From the NCBI RefSeq assembly GCF_016598775.1, contig NZ_CP066802.1, forward strand, positions 1,240,001 to 1,304,000: 64,000 bases of DNA, written 5' to 3'. This stretch comes from Actinomyces weissii (GTDB taxonomy: Bacteria; Actinomycetota; Actinomycetes; Actinomycetales; Actinomycetaceae). Shown here piece after piece: positions 8,893 through 18,645 of this stretch. Each line of letters starts with the position of its first letter. Within the stretch, counting starts at the first letter, position 1. The position numbers were made by a program, and so were the translations under genes. The notes under the pieces were generated by a model, which was not told where the DNA came from, made no database searches, and saw nothing but the letters and a program-made list of their open reading frames with translations.

Positions 8893-11800
8893 ATGACTAG
8901 CAAGACCGCCCCCCGCCCGATCGCCACACGCCTGACCAGCGGTGAGCCCTATGTGCTCGCCTTCAGAGGGCAAGCCAGTCCCTGGCGCGAGACCCTGCAG
9001 GAGCTGGTCGCCTCCGACCGGTCCCTGGCGGGACACCTGGTGCAGGTAGACAAGCAGGTAGCGGCGGTCCTCGCCCCGGTGGCCACCGAGCTGCTGACCA
9101 TCACCCCCCGAGGATCCCGGATGCTTGACGACCTCGCGGCGCCGGTCAGTCCCGTGCCGTCAGCCAGACGGCAGGCCGACGGCACGGACGTGTCCGTGCC
9201 CGGCATCCTCCTGGCCCAGCACGCGGTGCTGGCCAGCCTGGAGGGGCTGGGCCTGGGGCCCAGCAGGCACGCCCCCGCCGCGGTGGTGGGACACTCCCAG
9301 GGGGTGCTGGCCGTGGCCCTGCTGGAGGCCCTGGGACAGGCAGGGGCGGAGCCGGAGGGAGATGAGCCGGCCCCTGCCGTGGTGCAGGTGCACGCCCTGG
9401 CCCGCCTGATCGGGGCGGCCGCCGCCCGCACCACCGCCCGCGGTGGCCTGGCCGCGGTCGGCGCGGCCACCCCGATGCTCTCCGTGCGGGGTGTCACCCG
9501 CCCGGTCCTGGACCGGGTGCTGGCGGAGCTGCCCGCCGCCGCCCGCGTGAGCGTAGGCGTGGCCAACGGGCGCACCGCGCACGTACTGTCCGGCCGCCCC
9601 GCCGACCTGGAGACCGTGGTCCGGGCGCTGGAGCGGGCGGCGGAGCGCAGCACCCAGGCCCGCAAGGAACGGCGTCGTGGCGGCTCCGTGCTGGCCCCGG
9701 TGACCGAGTACCTGCCCGTGTCCGTCCCCTTCCACAGCAGCCTGCTGAGCCAGGCCGTCACGGACGTGGTCGGCTGGGCCGGGCGCTGCGGCCTGGACAC
9801 CAGCCTGGCCCAGGACCTGGCGGCCGCCGTCCTGATCGACCCTGTGGACTGGCCCGCCACCGTCCTGCACGCGCTGGAGGCTCCCGGCCAGCCCCGCCTG
9901 GTGGTGGACCTGGGCCCCGGCACGGTCCTGAGCCGCCTGACCGAGGCCGCCCTGGCCGGAACCGGGGCCACCGTGGTTCCCGCCGGGACCGCCGCGGCCC
10001 TGGACGACCTGCTGCGCCAGGGGGCCGCCCCGGAACCGACCGTGGACCGTAGCCGTTTCGCCCCTCGCCTGACCCGCCTGCCGGACGGCCGCCTCAGCCT
10101 GGACACGGCCTTCACCCGCCTGACCGGCCGCTCCGCCGTACTGCTGGCCGGCATGACCCCCACCACCGTGGACCCGGAGATCGTGGCGGCCGCCGCCAAC
10201 GCCGGGTACTGGGCCGAGCTGGCCGGAGGCGGCCAGGTCACCCCGGGCGTGCTCGCCCAGAACCTGCAGGGCCTGCAGCGGCTCCTGGAGCCGGGCCGCA
10301 CCGCTGCCTTCAACGCCATGTTCATGGACCGCTACCTGTGGAACCTGCACCTGGGCACCCAGCGCCTGCTGTCCAAGGCCCGCGGCTCGGGGGCCCCGGT
10401 GGACGGCGTGGTCGTCTCCGCCGGCGTCCCCGAGCTGGAGGAGGCCGTCGGGCTGCTGCGGCGCCTGCAGGCGGAGGGCTTCCCCTACGTGGCCTTCAAA
10501 CCCGGCACGGTGGACCAGATCCGCCAGGTGCTGGCCATCGCCCAGGCGGTGCCGGACTCCCCGGTCATCATGCAGGTGGAGGACGGCCACGCCGGTGGCC
10601 ACCACTCCTGGGAGGACCTGGACACCATGCTGCTGGCCACCTACGACGCCGTGCGCCAGTGCGAGAACGTGGTGCTGGTGGTCGGCGGCGGCATCGGCAC
10701 CCCGGAGCGGGCCGCCGACTACCTCACGGGCCGCTGGGCCCTGGCCCACGGCGCCCTGGCCGCCCCCGTTGACGGCGTCATGGTGGGCACCGCCGCCATG
10801 ACCGCCCTGGAGGCCCGGACCAACGAGGACGTCAAGCAGCTGCTGGTGGACACCCCTGGCACCGACCCGGACCGGGAGGGGGGCTGGGTGGCCTCCGGCG
10901 CCTCCGTGGGCGGCATGACCTCCGGCCTGTCCCACCTGCGCGCCGACCTGTACGAGATCGACAACTCCTCCGCCCGCGCCTCCCGCCTGATACAGGAGCT
11001 CGCCGGTGACGAGGACGCCATGCGCGCCCGCCGCCAGGAGATGATCGCCGCCCTGGCTAAGACCGCCAAGCCGTACTTCGGTGACGTGGAGAAGATGACC
11101 TACCTGGCCTGGGCCACCCGCTACGCCGGGCTGTGCGTGGCCCCGCACCAGGGGCGCCCCGCCACCGCGGACGACTGGGCCGACGAGGGCTGGTACGACC
11201 GCTTCCTGGACCTGCTGCACCGCGTGGAGGCCCGCCTGGCCGCCGTCGACACCGGCGAGATCCCCACCCTGTTCCCCGACCACGCCGCCGTCATCGACGC
11301 GGACGCCGCCCTGGCCGCCCTGGAGCAGGCCTACCCGCAGGCCGCCACCGTGCTGGTGGAGCCCGCCGACGCCGCCTGGTTCGTGGACCTGTGCCGCAAG
11401 CACCCCAAGCCGGTGCCCTTCGTGCCCGTGGTGGACGCCGACATCCTGCGCTGGTGGGGCACCGACTCCCTGTGGCAGTCCCAGGACCCGCGCTACAGCG
11501 CCGACCAGGTGCGGATCATCCCCGGACCCGTCTCCGTGGCCGGTATCACCACCGTCAACGAGCCGGTGGGACAGCTGCTGGGCCGCTTTGAGGCTGCCGC
11601 CGTGGAGGCCCTGCAGGCCGCAGGCGCCCCGGAGACCCCTGCCGCCAGCCGCCTGGGCTGCCAGGTGGCCGCAGGCAGCCGCCCCGTGGCCGACGCCGAG
11701 GAGCTGGTGCGCTGCGCCCCCCACGTGCTGTGGAACGGGCACCTGACCACCAACCCGGCCCGCGTCCTGGATCCGGGTGCCTACACGGTCACGCCCCGCC

Positions 11801-14800
11801 CCGACGTCGCCCCGGACGCCTACGACCTGGACATCCACCTGGACACCCACTGGGACCACACCCCCGGCGGGGAGCAGGTCCACGCGGTACGCCGCCTGGT
11901 GGTGCCGCTGCGCCTGCAGCGCGCCAGCGACGGCGCCGTGCCGGTGGTGGACCCCGGGCGGGTGCCCCAGACCATGAACGAGCTGCTGCGCACCACCGCC
12001 GGCGTGGGGGCCGTGTCCATCACCGGGGACCTGGTCTCCCGGCTGCCGCAGGTGGTGCCCGCCCGGCCCGGGGCCCGTGACGCCCGTGGGCGGGAGGCCA
12101 GCCAGCCCTTCGGCACGGTGCACGCCCGCTTCACCCTGGCCAGCACCCTGGGCGCCGACCACGCGGCGGTCACCGCCGACGCCCTGCCCACCAGCCTCAG
12201 CGCCGCGCCCCTGGTGCCGGACGCGCTGCTGGGCCCCTGCTGGCCCGTGGTCTACGCCGCCCTGGGCAGTGTGGTGGAGGACGGCATGCCCCTGATCGAG
12301 GGGCTGCTGGGGGCCGTGCACCTGGACCACACCATCGACCTGCGCCGTCCCCTGGCACAGCTGGTCCAGTGGGCCGGGCCCCAGGCCCAGGTGCAGGTGG
12401 ACGGCTGGGTGTCCGCCCTGGAGGAGTCCAGCGCCGGACGGGTGGTGGACGTGCGCCTGGAGCTCACGGACGCCGCCACCGGCGAGCTGGTGGCCCTGAT
12501 GCGTGAGCGCTTCGCGATCCGGGGACGCGCCCAGGGCACGGCAGTGCCCTCCGCCCCCGAGCTGGCGGGCGGGACCGGCCGGGAGACCGTCCCCGCCGCC
12601 CGTCGTCTGCTGCGGCGCGTGCGGGTCAGCGCCCCGGCGGACATGACGGCCTTCGCCCGGGTCACCGGTGACTTCAACCCGATCCACACCAGCTACCACG
12701 CCGCCAAGGTCGCGGGCATGCAGGCCCCCCTGGTGCACGGCATGTGGCTGTCGGCCACCGCCCAGCAGGTGGCTGCCTCAGCTGCCGCCGACGGCGGGGC
12801 CGGGGCGGTCCTGGCTGGGTGGACCTACACCATGCACGGCACCGTGGAGCTGCTGGACGAGGTGGAGGTCTCCGTGGAGCGCACCGCACTGGTGCGCGGC
12901 GGCGGGCAGCTGATCGAGGTGACCTGCCGGGTGGACGGCGAGGTGGTATCCCGGGGAACCGCCGTCACCGAGAGCGAGCCCACCGCCTACCTCTACCCGG
13001 GCCAGGGCATCCAGGCCCAGGGCATGGGGCTGGACGAGATGAACGTGTCCAGGGCCGCCCGGGAGGTGTGGGAGCGGGCCGACGCCCACACCCGCGCTGA
13101 GCTGGGCTTCTCCGTGATCGCCCTGGTGCGCGACAACCCCACGGAGATGACCGCCCGGGGAGTGACCTACCGCCACCCGGAGGGCCTGCTGAACCTGACC
13201 CAGTTCACCCAGGTGGCCCTGGCCACCGTGGCCCTGGCCACCACCGCCCGCCTGGCTGAGGCCGGGGCGCTGGTGGAGGGGGCGGCCTTCGCCGGGCACT
13301 CCCTGGGCGAGTACACCGCCCTGTCCGCCTACGGGCGGGTCATGCCGGTGGAGACGACCCTGTCCATCGTCTTCCAGCGCGGCTCGACCATGCACACCCT
13401 GGTGGAGCGTGACGAGCAGGGGGCCTCCCGCTACCGCATGGGCGCCCTGCGCCCCAACCAGGCGGGGGTCAGCGCCGAGCAGGTGGAGGGCTACGTGGCC
13501 GAGGTCTCCCAGCGCACCGGCGAGTTCCTGCAGATCGTCAACCACAACCTGGCCGGGGTGCAGTACGCCGTGGCCGGGACCGTGGAGGGGCTGGAGGCCC
13601 TGGCCGCAGACGCCCGCGCCCGCGCCCAGGCCCGGGGCGGCAAGAACCCCTTCATGTACGTGCCCGGCATAGACGTGCCCTTCCACTCCGAGGTGCTGCG
13701 TCCCGGCGTGCCGGAGTTCCGGGAGCGCCTGCTGTCCCTGGTGCCCCAGGACCTGGACCACGAGCGGCTGGTAGGCAGCTACGTGCCCAACCTGGTGGCC
13801 CGGCCCTTCGCACTGAGCCGTGACTTCGCCGAGGCGGTCCTGGAGGTGGTGCCCTCAGAGCCCGTGCGGGAGCTGCTGGCCGACTGGGACGGCTGGGCCA
13901 GCCGCCCCACGGAGCTGGCCCGGGTGCTGCTGGTGGAGCTGCTGGCCTGGCAGTTCGCCTCCCCGGTGCGCTGGATCGAGACCCAGGACGTGCTTCTCCG
14001 GGAGCCCGCTGAGGGCGGCCTGGGCATCCGGCACGTGGTGGAGGTGGGCCTGGCGGCCTCCCCGACCCTGGCCAACCTGGCCAGCCAGACCCTGGCCCTG
14101 CCCGCCCACGCCGGACGGCAGGTGGTGGTGCGTAACGCCCGCCGGGACGAGGCCCGCGTGCTGGCCACCGACACCGACCCCGCCGTCGAGGAGCCTGCGG
14201 AGGAGCCGGTGGCTCAGGGCCCCTCCGCCACGCCGGAGCCGGAGGCCACCCAGGAGGCGGCCTCTGCGTCTGCATCTGCCCCCGAGCCGGTGGCCGACAG
14301 TGCTGCCGAGGTGCCTGAGGTACCTGCGGCACAAGCAGCACCGGCTGGTCCAGCCGCAGCCAGCGGCCCGGTGGAGGACATCGTCTACGGGGCCACCGAC
14401 GCCCTGACCTTCCTGCTGGCGCACTCCGCCCGCATCCGCCCCGAGCAGATCGGTGCCACCGACACCACCGAGACCCTCACCAACGGCGTCTCCTCCCGGC
14501 GTAACCAGCTGCTCATGGACCTGGGCACCGAGCTGCAGCTGGCCAGCATCGACGGCGCCGCCGACGCCGACATGACCGCCCTGGCGGCCACGGTCGCCAA
14601 GGGGGCCCCCGGCTACAAGCCCTTCGGCCCGGTGCTCACCGAGGTCGTGCGCACCGGCCTGGGCCGCCTCCTGGGCCCCTCCGGGGTGCGCGCCAACCGC
14701 GTGGCTGAGCGGGTCAAGGGCACCTGGGGACTGGGGGAGGGCTGGGTCTCCCACGTGACCGCCGCCCTGGTGCTGGGCACCCGTGAGGGCTCCTCCATGC

Positions 14801-17800
14801 GCGGTGAGGACCTGGCCTCCCTGGGCTCCTCCGCGCCCGCCACCAGCGCCGCCGCCGTGGACGCGCTGATCGACGCCGCCGTCCAGGCCACCGCCTCCGC
14901 CCGGGGCGTGGCCGTCGCCCAGGCCAGCGCCGCAGGCGGGGGCGGGGGAGGTGTGGTGGACTCCGCCGCGCTGGACGCCTTCGCGGCCTCCGTCACCGGG
15001 GAGAGCGGCGTGCTGGCCCGCACCGCCCGTACCATGCTGGCGGCCCTGGGGCTGAGCGCGCCCGCCCACCTGGACGCGCAGGCCGGGGACGAGGCCGCCA
15101 CCACCCAGGCGCTGGTCGCCGCGGTGGACGCCGAGCTGGGCAGCGGCTGGCTGGCCTCCGTGACCCCCGCCTTCGACCCGGAGCGGGCCGTGCTGATCGA
15201 CGACCGCTGGGCCAGCGCCAGGGAGGACCTGGCCCGCCTGGGCAACGGCGAGACCAGCCTGGAGCAGGCCCGCGCCGGGCTGGAACCGGCCCGCTTCACC
15301 GGCCTGGGCCAGGCGGTGGCCGACCAGGCCGCCTGGTGGGCGCAGCAGCTGCGGTCCAGCCGCCTGGCCGACGCCACCGAGCGCGCCGAGCTGGCGCAGG
15401 CCATCAGCCAGGCCGCCAGGCGGGAGCCTGCCGCCGGGGAGCCCAGCACCCGCTGGGCGCAGGAGGTCGCCGTGGTCACCGGAGTGGCACCGGGGTCGAT
15501 CGCCGCCGCCGTAACCGGCGAGCTGCTGGCGGGCGGGGCCACCGTCGTGGCCACCAGCTCCCGGCTGAGCCACGAGCGCCTGGCCTTCGCCACCAGCCTG
15601 TACCGGCAGCACGCCAGCGCCGGGGCACGCCTGTGGATCCTGCCCGCCAACCTGGCCTCCTACCGGGACGTGGACGCCCTGGCCGACTGGATCGGCCACG
15701 ACCAGGTGGTCACCGCCGGAGGCGTCTCCACCCTGGTCAAGGAGGCCCTGGTACCCACGCTGCTGTTCCCCTTCGCGGCGCCGCGCGTCTCGGGCAGCCT
15801 GGCGGACGCCGGGCCGGCAGCCGAGTCGCAGACCCGTCTGCTGCTGTGGAGCGTGGAGCGCAGCATCGCCGCCCTCAGCGCGATCGGCACGGACACGCAC
15901 GTGGACCACCGCCTGCACGTCGTGCTGCCGGGCTCGCCCAACCGGGGCGTGTTCGGCGGGGACGGCGCCTATGGTGAGGTAAAGGCCGCCCTGGACGCCG
16001 TCGTGAACCGCTGGCACGCGGAGAAGGCCTGGGCCCAGCGCGTCACCCTGGCCCACCCGCGTATCGGCTGGGTGCGCGGCACTGGGCTGATGGGCGGCAA
16101 CGACCCGCTGGTGGCGGCCGTGGAGGCCGCCGGGGTGCGCACCTGGTCCACCCAGGAGATCGCTGGCGAGCTGCTGGCGCTGTGCAGCCCGCAGGCCCGC
16201 GCCCAGGCGACCGTTACGCCCCTGCTGGCGGACCTGACCGGCGGGCTGGGCGACGGCGTCGACCTGGTGTCCCTGCGCGAGGAGGCCCTGGCCTCCGCCG
16301 CCGCAGAAGCCCCCGAGCAGGCGGAGCCGGCCCCCACCATCAAGGCCCTGCCCACGCCCGCCGTGCCCACCCAGCCCACCGCCCCGCACTGGGGCGAGGT
16401 GCGTGCCCGGCTGGAGGACATGGTGGTGGTGGTCTCCACCGGTGAGGTCTCCACCTGGGGCTCGGGCCGCACCCGACGGGAGGCCGAGCTGGGCATGAGT
16501 GGCGGCGAGGCCGTCGCCCTGACCGCCGCCGGAACCCTGGAGCTGGCCTGGGCCATGGGCCTGCTCACCTGGTACGACAGCCCCCAGGCAGGCTGGTACG
16601 ACACCGACGGCGAGCTGGTGGAGGAGTCGCAGATCGCTGAGCGCTACGCAGACGAGGTCGCGGCCCGCTGCGGTATCCGCGAGTTCGTGGACGACGGCGT
16701 GATCGCCCCGGTCGCTGAGGAGGAGGTGCCCGTGTACCTGGAGCGGGACATCACCTTCACGGTGGCTGACGAGGCCCTGGCCCGTTCCCTGGAGGAGGCC
16801 GACCCGGAGCGCACGCGCGTGGCCCCCGAGGTGGTAGACGGCAGCCCCACCGGGGAGTGGCAGGTCACCCGCCTGGCGGGCTCCCTGGTGCGGGTGCCGC
16901 GGCGCGCCGCCCTGTCCCGCACCGTGGGCGGGCAGCTGCCGCAGGACTTTGACCCGGCCCGCTGGGGTATCCCCGCCTCCATGGTGGAGGGCATGGACAA
17001 CCTGGCGGCCTGGAACCTGGTGACCGCGGTGGACGCCTTCCTGTCCGCGGGATTCAGCCCGGCCGAGCTGCTGCGGGCCGTGCACCCCAGCGACGTGGCC
17101 TGCACGCAGGGCACGGGCTTCGGGGGCATGGAGTCCATGCGCAAGATGTTCGTGGGGCGCCTGCTCGGTGAGGAGCGGCCCAGCGACATCCTGCAGGAGG
17201 CGCTGCCCAACGTGGTGGCCGCCCACGTCATGCAGTCCTTTATCGGCGGCTACGGCGCCATGGTGCAGCCGGTCTCGGCCTGCGCCACCGCCGCGGTCTC
17301 GATCGAGGAGGGCTGGGACAAGATCGCGCTGGGCAAGGCCGACGTGGTCGTGGCCGGGGCTATCGACGACATCTCGATCGAGTCGGTGGTGGGCTTCGGT
17401 GACATGAACGCCACCGCCGAGGCGGCCGCCATGTACCGCCAGGGCATCTCGGCCCGCCACTTCTCCCGGGCCAACGACCGCCGTCGCGGGGGCTTCGTGG
17501 AGGCGGAGGGCGGCGGCACGGTGGTGCTGGCGCGGGCCACCGTGGCCGCCGAGCTGGGCCTGCCGGTGGCGGGCGTGCTGGGCTTCGTGTCCTCCTACTC
17601 TGACGGCGCGCACACGTCCATCCCGGCCCCCGGCCTGGGGGCCCTGGGGGCGGGGCGTGGGGGGCGCGGCTCCCGCCTGGCGCGGGCGCTGGCAGACCTG
17701 GGAGTGGAGGCCGACGACGTGGCCGTGGTCTCCAAGCACGACACCTCCACCAAGGCCAACGACCCCAACGAGTCTGAGCTGCACACCCGCCTGGCGCGGG

Positions 17801-18378
17801 CGCTGGGGCGCACCGAGGGCAACCCGCTGGTGGCGGTCTCCCAGAAGACCGTCACGGGGCACGCCAAGGGTGGTGCCGCCGTGTTCCAGGTGGCCGGGCT
17901 GACCGAGATCCTGGCCACCGGCGTGGTGCCGGGCAACGCCAGCCTGGACGTGGTGGACGCGCCCCTGGCCAAGGACGCCTTCTGGGTCTGGCCGCGCACG
18001 CCGATGCGCCTGGCGGGCCGGGGCGGCGAGGGCGGTCGGGTGCCCGGGGCCGGGCCGGTGCGCGCGGGGCTGCTCACGAGCCTGGGCTTCGGGCACGTGT
18101 CGGGGCTGATCGCCCTGGTGCACCCGGGGGCCTTTGAGGCGGCACTGCGCCAGGAGGGCGGGCCGGAGGCGGTAAGCCGCTGGCTGGAGAGCGCGAACGC
18201 CCGCCTGGCTGCCGGTACCCGCCGTCGCCGGGCCGCGATGATCGGCCGGGAGGTGTTCTTCGAGCCGGTGCAGGCGCGCCGTCTGGGGGAGGCCACGGAG
18301 GTCCGCGACCCGCACGAGGTGGAGGCGGCGATGCTGCTCGACCCGGCCGCCCGCCTGGGCGCCGACGGCACCTTCTGA
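8893..18378 (+). CDS. fas: Type I multifunctional fatty acid synthase
   Basis: One 3161-residue chain carries all activities for long-chain acyl-CoA synthesis. In order: acetyltransferase (GHSQG, Ser135); FMN-dependent enoyl reductase (LAGMTPTTVDPE from 417, GGGIGTPERA from 598); dehydratase with a MaoC-like hot-dog (GDFNPIH, 1259-1265); malonyl/palmitoyl transferase (GHSLGE, Ser1470); an Ala/Pro/Glu linker (about 1757-1825); an acyl carrier domain (NGVSSRRNQ, probable phosphopantetheine Ser1867); ketoreductase (VVTGVAPGS near 2195); and ketosynthase (Cys2797 in SACATAA, His2949 in SKHDTS, Lys2985, His2990 in TGHAKGG). No phosphopantetheine transferase domain is fused; acpS follows. Start at ATG 8893 with GGAGA upstream. 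Confidence 0.97.
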   Translation: MTSKTAPRPIATRLTSGEPYVLAFRGQASPWRETLQELVASDRSLAGHLVQVDKQVAAVLAPVATELLTITPRGSRMLDDLAAPVSPVPSARRQADGTDVSVPGILLAQHAVLASLEGLGLGPSRHAPAAVVGHSQGVLAVALLEALGQAGAEPEGDEPAPAVVQVHALARLIGAAAARTTARGGLAAVGAATPMLSVRGVTRPVLDRVLAELPAAARVSVGVANGRTAHVLSGRPADLETVVRALERAAERSTQARKERRRGGSVLAPVTEYLPVSVPFHSSLLSQAVTDVVGWAGRCGLDTSLAQDLAAAVLIDPVDWPATVLHALEAPGQPRLVVDLGPGTVLSRLTEAALAGTGATVVPAGTAAALDDLLRQGAAPEPTVDRSRFAPRLTRLPDGRLSLDTAFTRLTGRSAVLLAGMTPTTVDPEIVAAAANAGYWAELAGGGQVTPGVLAQNLQGLQRLLEPGRTAAFNAMFMDRYLWNLHLGTQRLLSKARGSGAPVDGVVVSAGVPELEEAVGLLRRLQAEGFPYVAFKPGTVDQIRQVLAIAQAVPDSPVIMQVEDGHAGGHHSWEDLDTMLLATYDAVRQCENVVLVVGGGIGTPERAADYLTGRWALAHGALAAPVDGVMVGTAAMTALEARTNEDVKQLLVDTPGTDPDREGGWVASGASVGGMTSGLSHLRADLYEIDNSSARASRLIQELAGDEDAMRARRQEMIAALAKTAKPYFGDVEKMTYLAWATRYAGLCVAPHQGRPATADDWADEGWYDRFLDLLHRVEARLAAVDTGEIPTLFPDHAAVIDADAALAALEQAYPQAATVLVEPADAAWFVDLCRKHPKPVPFVPVVDADILRWWGTDSLWQSQDPRYSADQVRIIPGPVSVAGITTVNEPVGQLLGRFEAAAVEALQAAGAPETPAASRLGCQVAAGSRPVADAEELVRCAPHVLWNGHLTTNPARVLDPGAYTVTPRPDVAPDAYDLDIHLDTHWDHTPGGEQVHAVRRLVVPLRLQRASDGAVPVVDPGRVPQTMNELLRTTAGVGAVSITGDLVSRLPQVVPARPGARDARGREASQPFGTVHARFTLASTLGADHAAVTADALPTSLSAAPLVPDALLGPCWPVVYAALGSVVEDGMPLIEGLLGAVHLDHTIDLRRPLAQLVQWAGPQAQVQVDGWVSALEESSAGRVVDVRLELTDAATGELVALMRERFAIRGRAQGTAVPSAPELAGGTGRETVPAARRLLRRVRVSAPADMTAFARVTGDFNPIHTSYHAAKVAGMQAPLVHGMWLSATAQQVAASAAADGGAGAVLAGWTYTMHGTVELLDEVEVSVERTALVRGGGQLIEVTCRVDGEVVSRGTAVTESEPTAYLYPGQGIQAQGMGLDEMNVSRAAREVWERADAHTRAELGFSVIALVRDNPTEMTARGVTYRHPEGLLNLTQFTQVALATVALATTARLAEAGALVEGAAFAGHSLGEYTALSAYGRVMPVETTLSIVFQRGSTMHTLVERDEQGASRYRMGALRPNQAGVSAEQVEGYVAEVSQRTGEFLQIVNHNLAGVQYAVAGTVEGLEALAADARARAQARGGKNPFMYVPGIDVPFHSEVLRPGVPEFRERLLSLVPQDLDHERLVGSYVPNLVARPFALSRDFAEAVLEVVPSEPVRELLADWDGWASRPTELARVLLVELLAWQFASPVRWIETQDVLLREPAEGGLGIRHVVEVGLAASPTLANLASQTLALPAHAGRQVVVRNARRDEARVLATDTDPAVEEPAEEPVAQGPSATPEPEATQEAASASASAPEPVADSAAEVPEVPAAQAAPAGPAAASGPVEDIVYGATDALTFLLAHSARIRPEQIGATDTTETLTNGVSSRRNQLLMDLGTELQLASIDGAADADMTALAATVAKGAPGYKPFGPVLTEVVRTGLGRLLGPSGVRANRVAERVKGTWGLGEGWVSHVTAALVLGTREGSSMRGEDLASLGSSAPATSAAAVDALIDAAVQATASARGVAVAQASAAGGGGGGVVDSAALDAFAASVTGESGVLARTARTMLAALGLSAPAHLDAQAGDEAATTQALVAAVDAELGSGWLASVTPAFDPERAVLIDDRWASAREDLARLGNGETSLEQARAGLEPARFTGLGQAVADQAAWWAQQLRSSRLADATERAELAQAISQAARREPAAGEPSTRWAQEVAVVTGVAPGSIAAAVTGELLAGGATVVATSSRLSHERLAFATSLYRQHASAGARLWILPANLASYRDVDALADWIGHDQVVTAGGVSTLVKEALVPTLLFPFAAPRVSGSLADAGPAAESQTRLLLWSVERSIAALSAIGTDTHVDHRLHVVLPGSPNRGVFGGDGAYGEVKAALDAVVNRWHAEKAWAQRVTLAHPRIGWVRGTGLMGGNDPLVAAVEAAGVRTWSTQEIAGELLALCSPQARAQATVTPLLADLTGGLGDGVDLVSLREEALASAAAEAPEQAEPAPTIKALPTPAVPTQPTAPHWGEVRARLEDMVVVVSTGEVSTWGSGRTRREAELGMSGGEAVALTAAGTLELAWAMGLLTWYDSPQAGWYDTDGELVEESQIAERYADEVAARCGIREFVDDGVIAPVAEEEVPVYLERDITFTVADEALARSLEEADPERTRVAPEVVDGSPTGEWQVTRLAGSLVRVPRRAALSRTVGGQLPQDFDPARWGIPASMVEGMDNLAAWNLVTAVDAFLSAGFSPAELLRAVHPSDVACTQGTGFGGMESMRKMFVGRLLGEERPSDILQEALPNVVAAHVMQSFIGGYGAMVQPVSACATAAVSIEEGWDKIALGKADVVVAGAIDDISIESVVGFGDMNATAEAAAMYRQGISARHFSRANDRRRGGFVEAEGGGTVVLARATVAAELGLPVAGVLGFVSSYSDGAHTSIPAPGLGALGAGRGGRGSRLARALADLGVEADDVAVVSKHDTSTKANDPNESELHTRLARALGRTEGNPLVAVSQKTVTGHAKGGAAVFQVAGLTEILATGVVPGNASLDVVDAPLAKDAFWVWPRTPMRLAGRGGEGGRVPGAGPVRAGLLTSLGFGHVSGLIALVHPGAFEAALRQEGGPEAVSRWLESANARLAAGTRRRRAAMIGREVFFEPVQARRLGEATEVRDPHEVEAAMLLDPAARLGADGTF

Positions 18379-18387
18379 CCGCCCCTT

Positions 18388-18618
18388 ACCGGTCTCGCGG
18401 TACCGATGTCCCGGTCTCGCGAGACCGGGACATATGGCTCGCGAGACCGGCAAGGGTATCCTAAGTAACGGGCGGTGGTTCGAGCCTGCCAGCACCGGCA
18501 GTGCCCCTTCTGACAGTGCCTGGCGCCGCCCGCCGTCGTCTTACGCCGTCAGCCGCCGCCTGTTCCTCCGTCATCCTCACTGGTCTCGCAAGACCGGGAG
18601 CTACCTCGCGAGACCGGT
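18388..18618. repeat. Cluster of five CTCGCGAGACC palindromic motifs between fas and acpS
   Basis: A perfect 28-bp palindrome spans 18406-18433 with core GGTCTCGCGAGACC. Partial or imperfect copies lie at 18388-18400, 18438-18450, 18581-18598 (GGTCTCGCAAGACC) and 18603-18618 (CTCGCGAGACCGG). The last covers the expected -35 region of acpS. A 33-bp part (18418-18450) recurs with three mismatches at 24733-24765. Possible roles are operator array, terminator or dispersed REP-like repeat. Confidence 0.85.
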
Positions 18619-18633
18619 ACGGCAGAAGCAGGG

Positions 18634-18639
18634 GAGAAT
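18634..18639 (+). promoter_or_regulatory. -10 box of a probable leaderless promoter for acpS
   Basis: GAGAAT ends six bases before the acpS ATG and there is no Shine-Dalgarno sequence between. The matching -35 position (about 18611-18616) falls inside the last CTCGCGAGACC copy. Confidence 0.45.
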
Positions 18640-18645
18640 GCTGGC

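Noticed and set aside
9160-12738. Minus-strand frame of about 1190 codons
   Set aside because: Also a shadow of fas in GC-rich sequence, with repetitive Gly/His/Val composition and no recognisable domain.
13855-18495. Very long open frame on the minus strand opposite fas (over 1500 codons)
   Set aside because: It is a codon-bias shadow of the FAS gene: composition is Gly/Gln/His-rich, it has no family motifs, and the plus-strand frame contains all catalytic residues.
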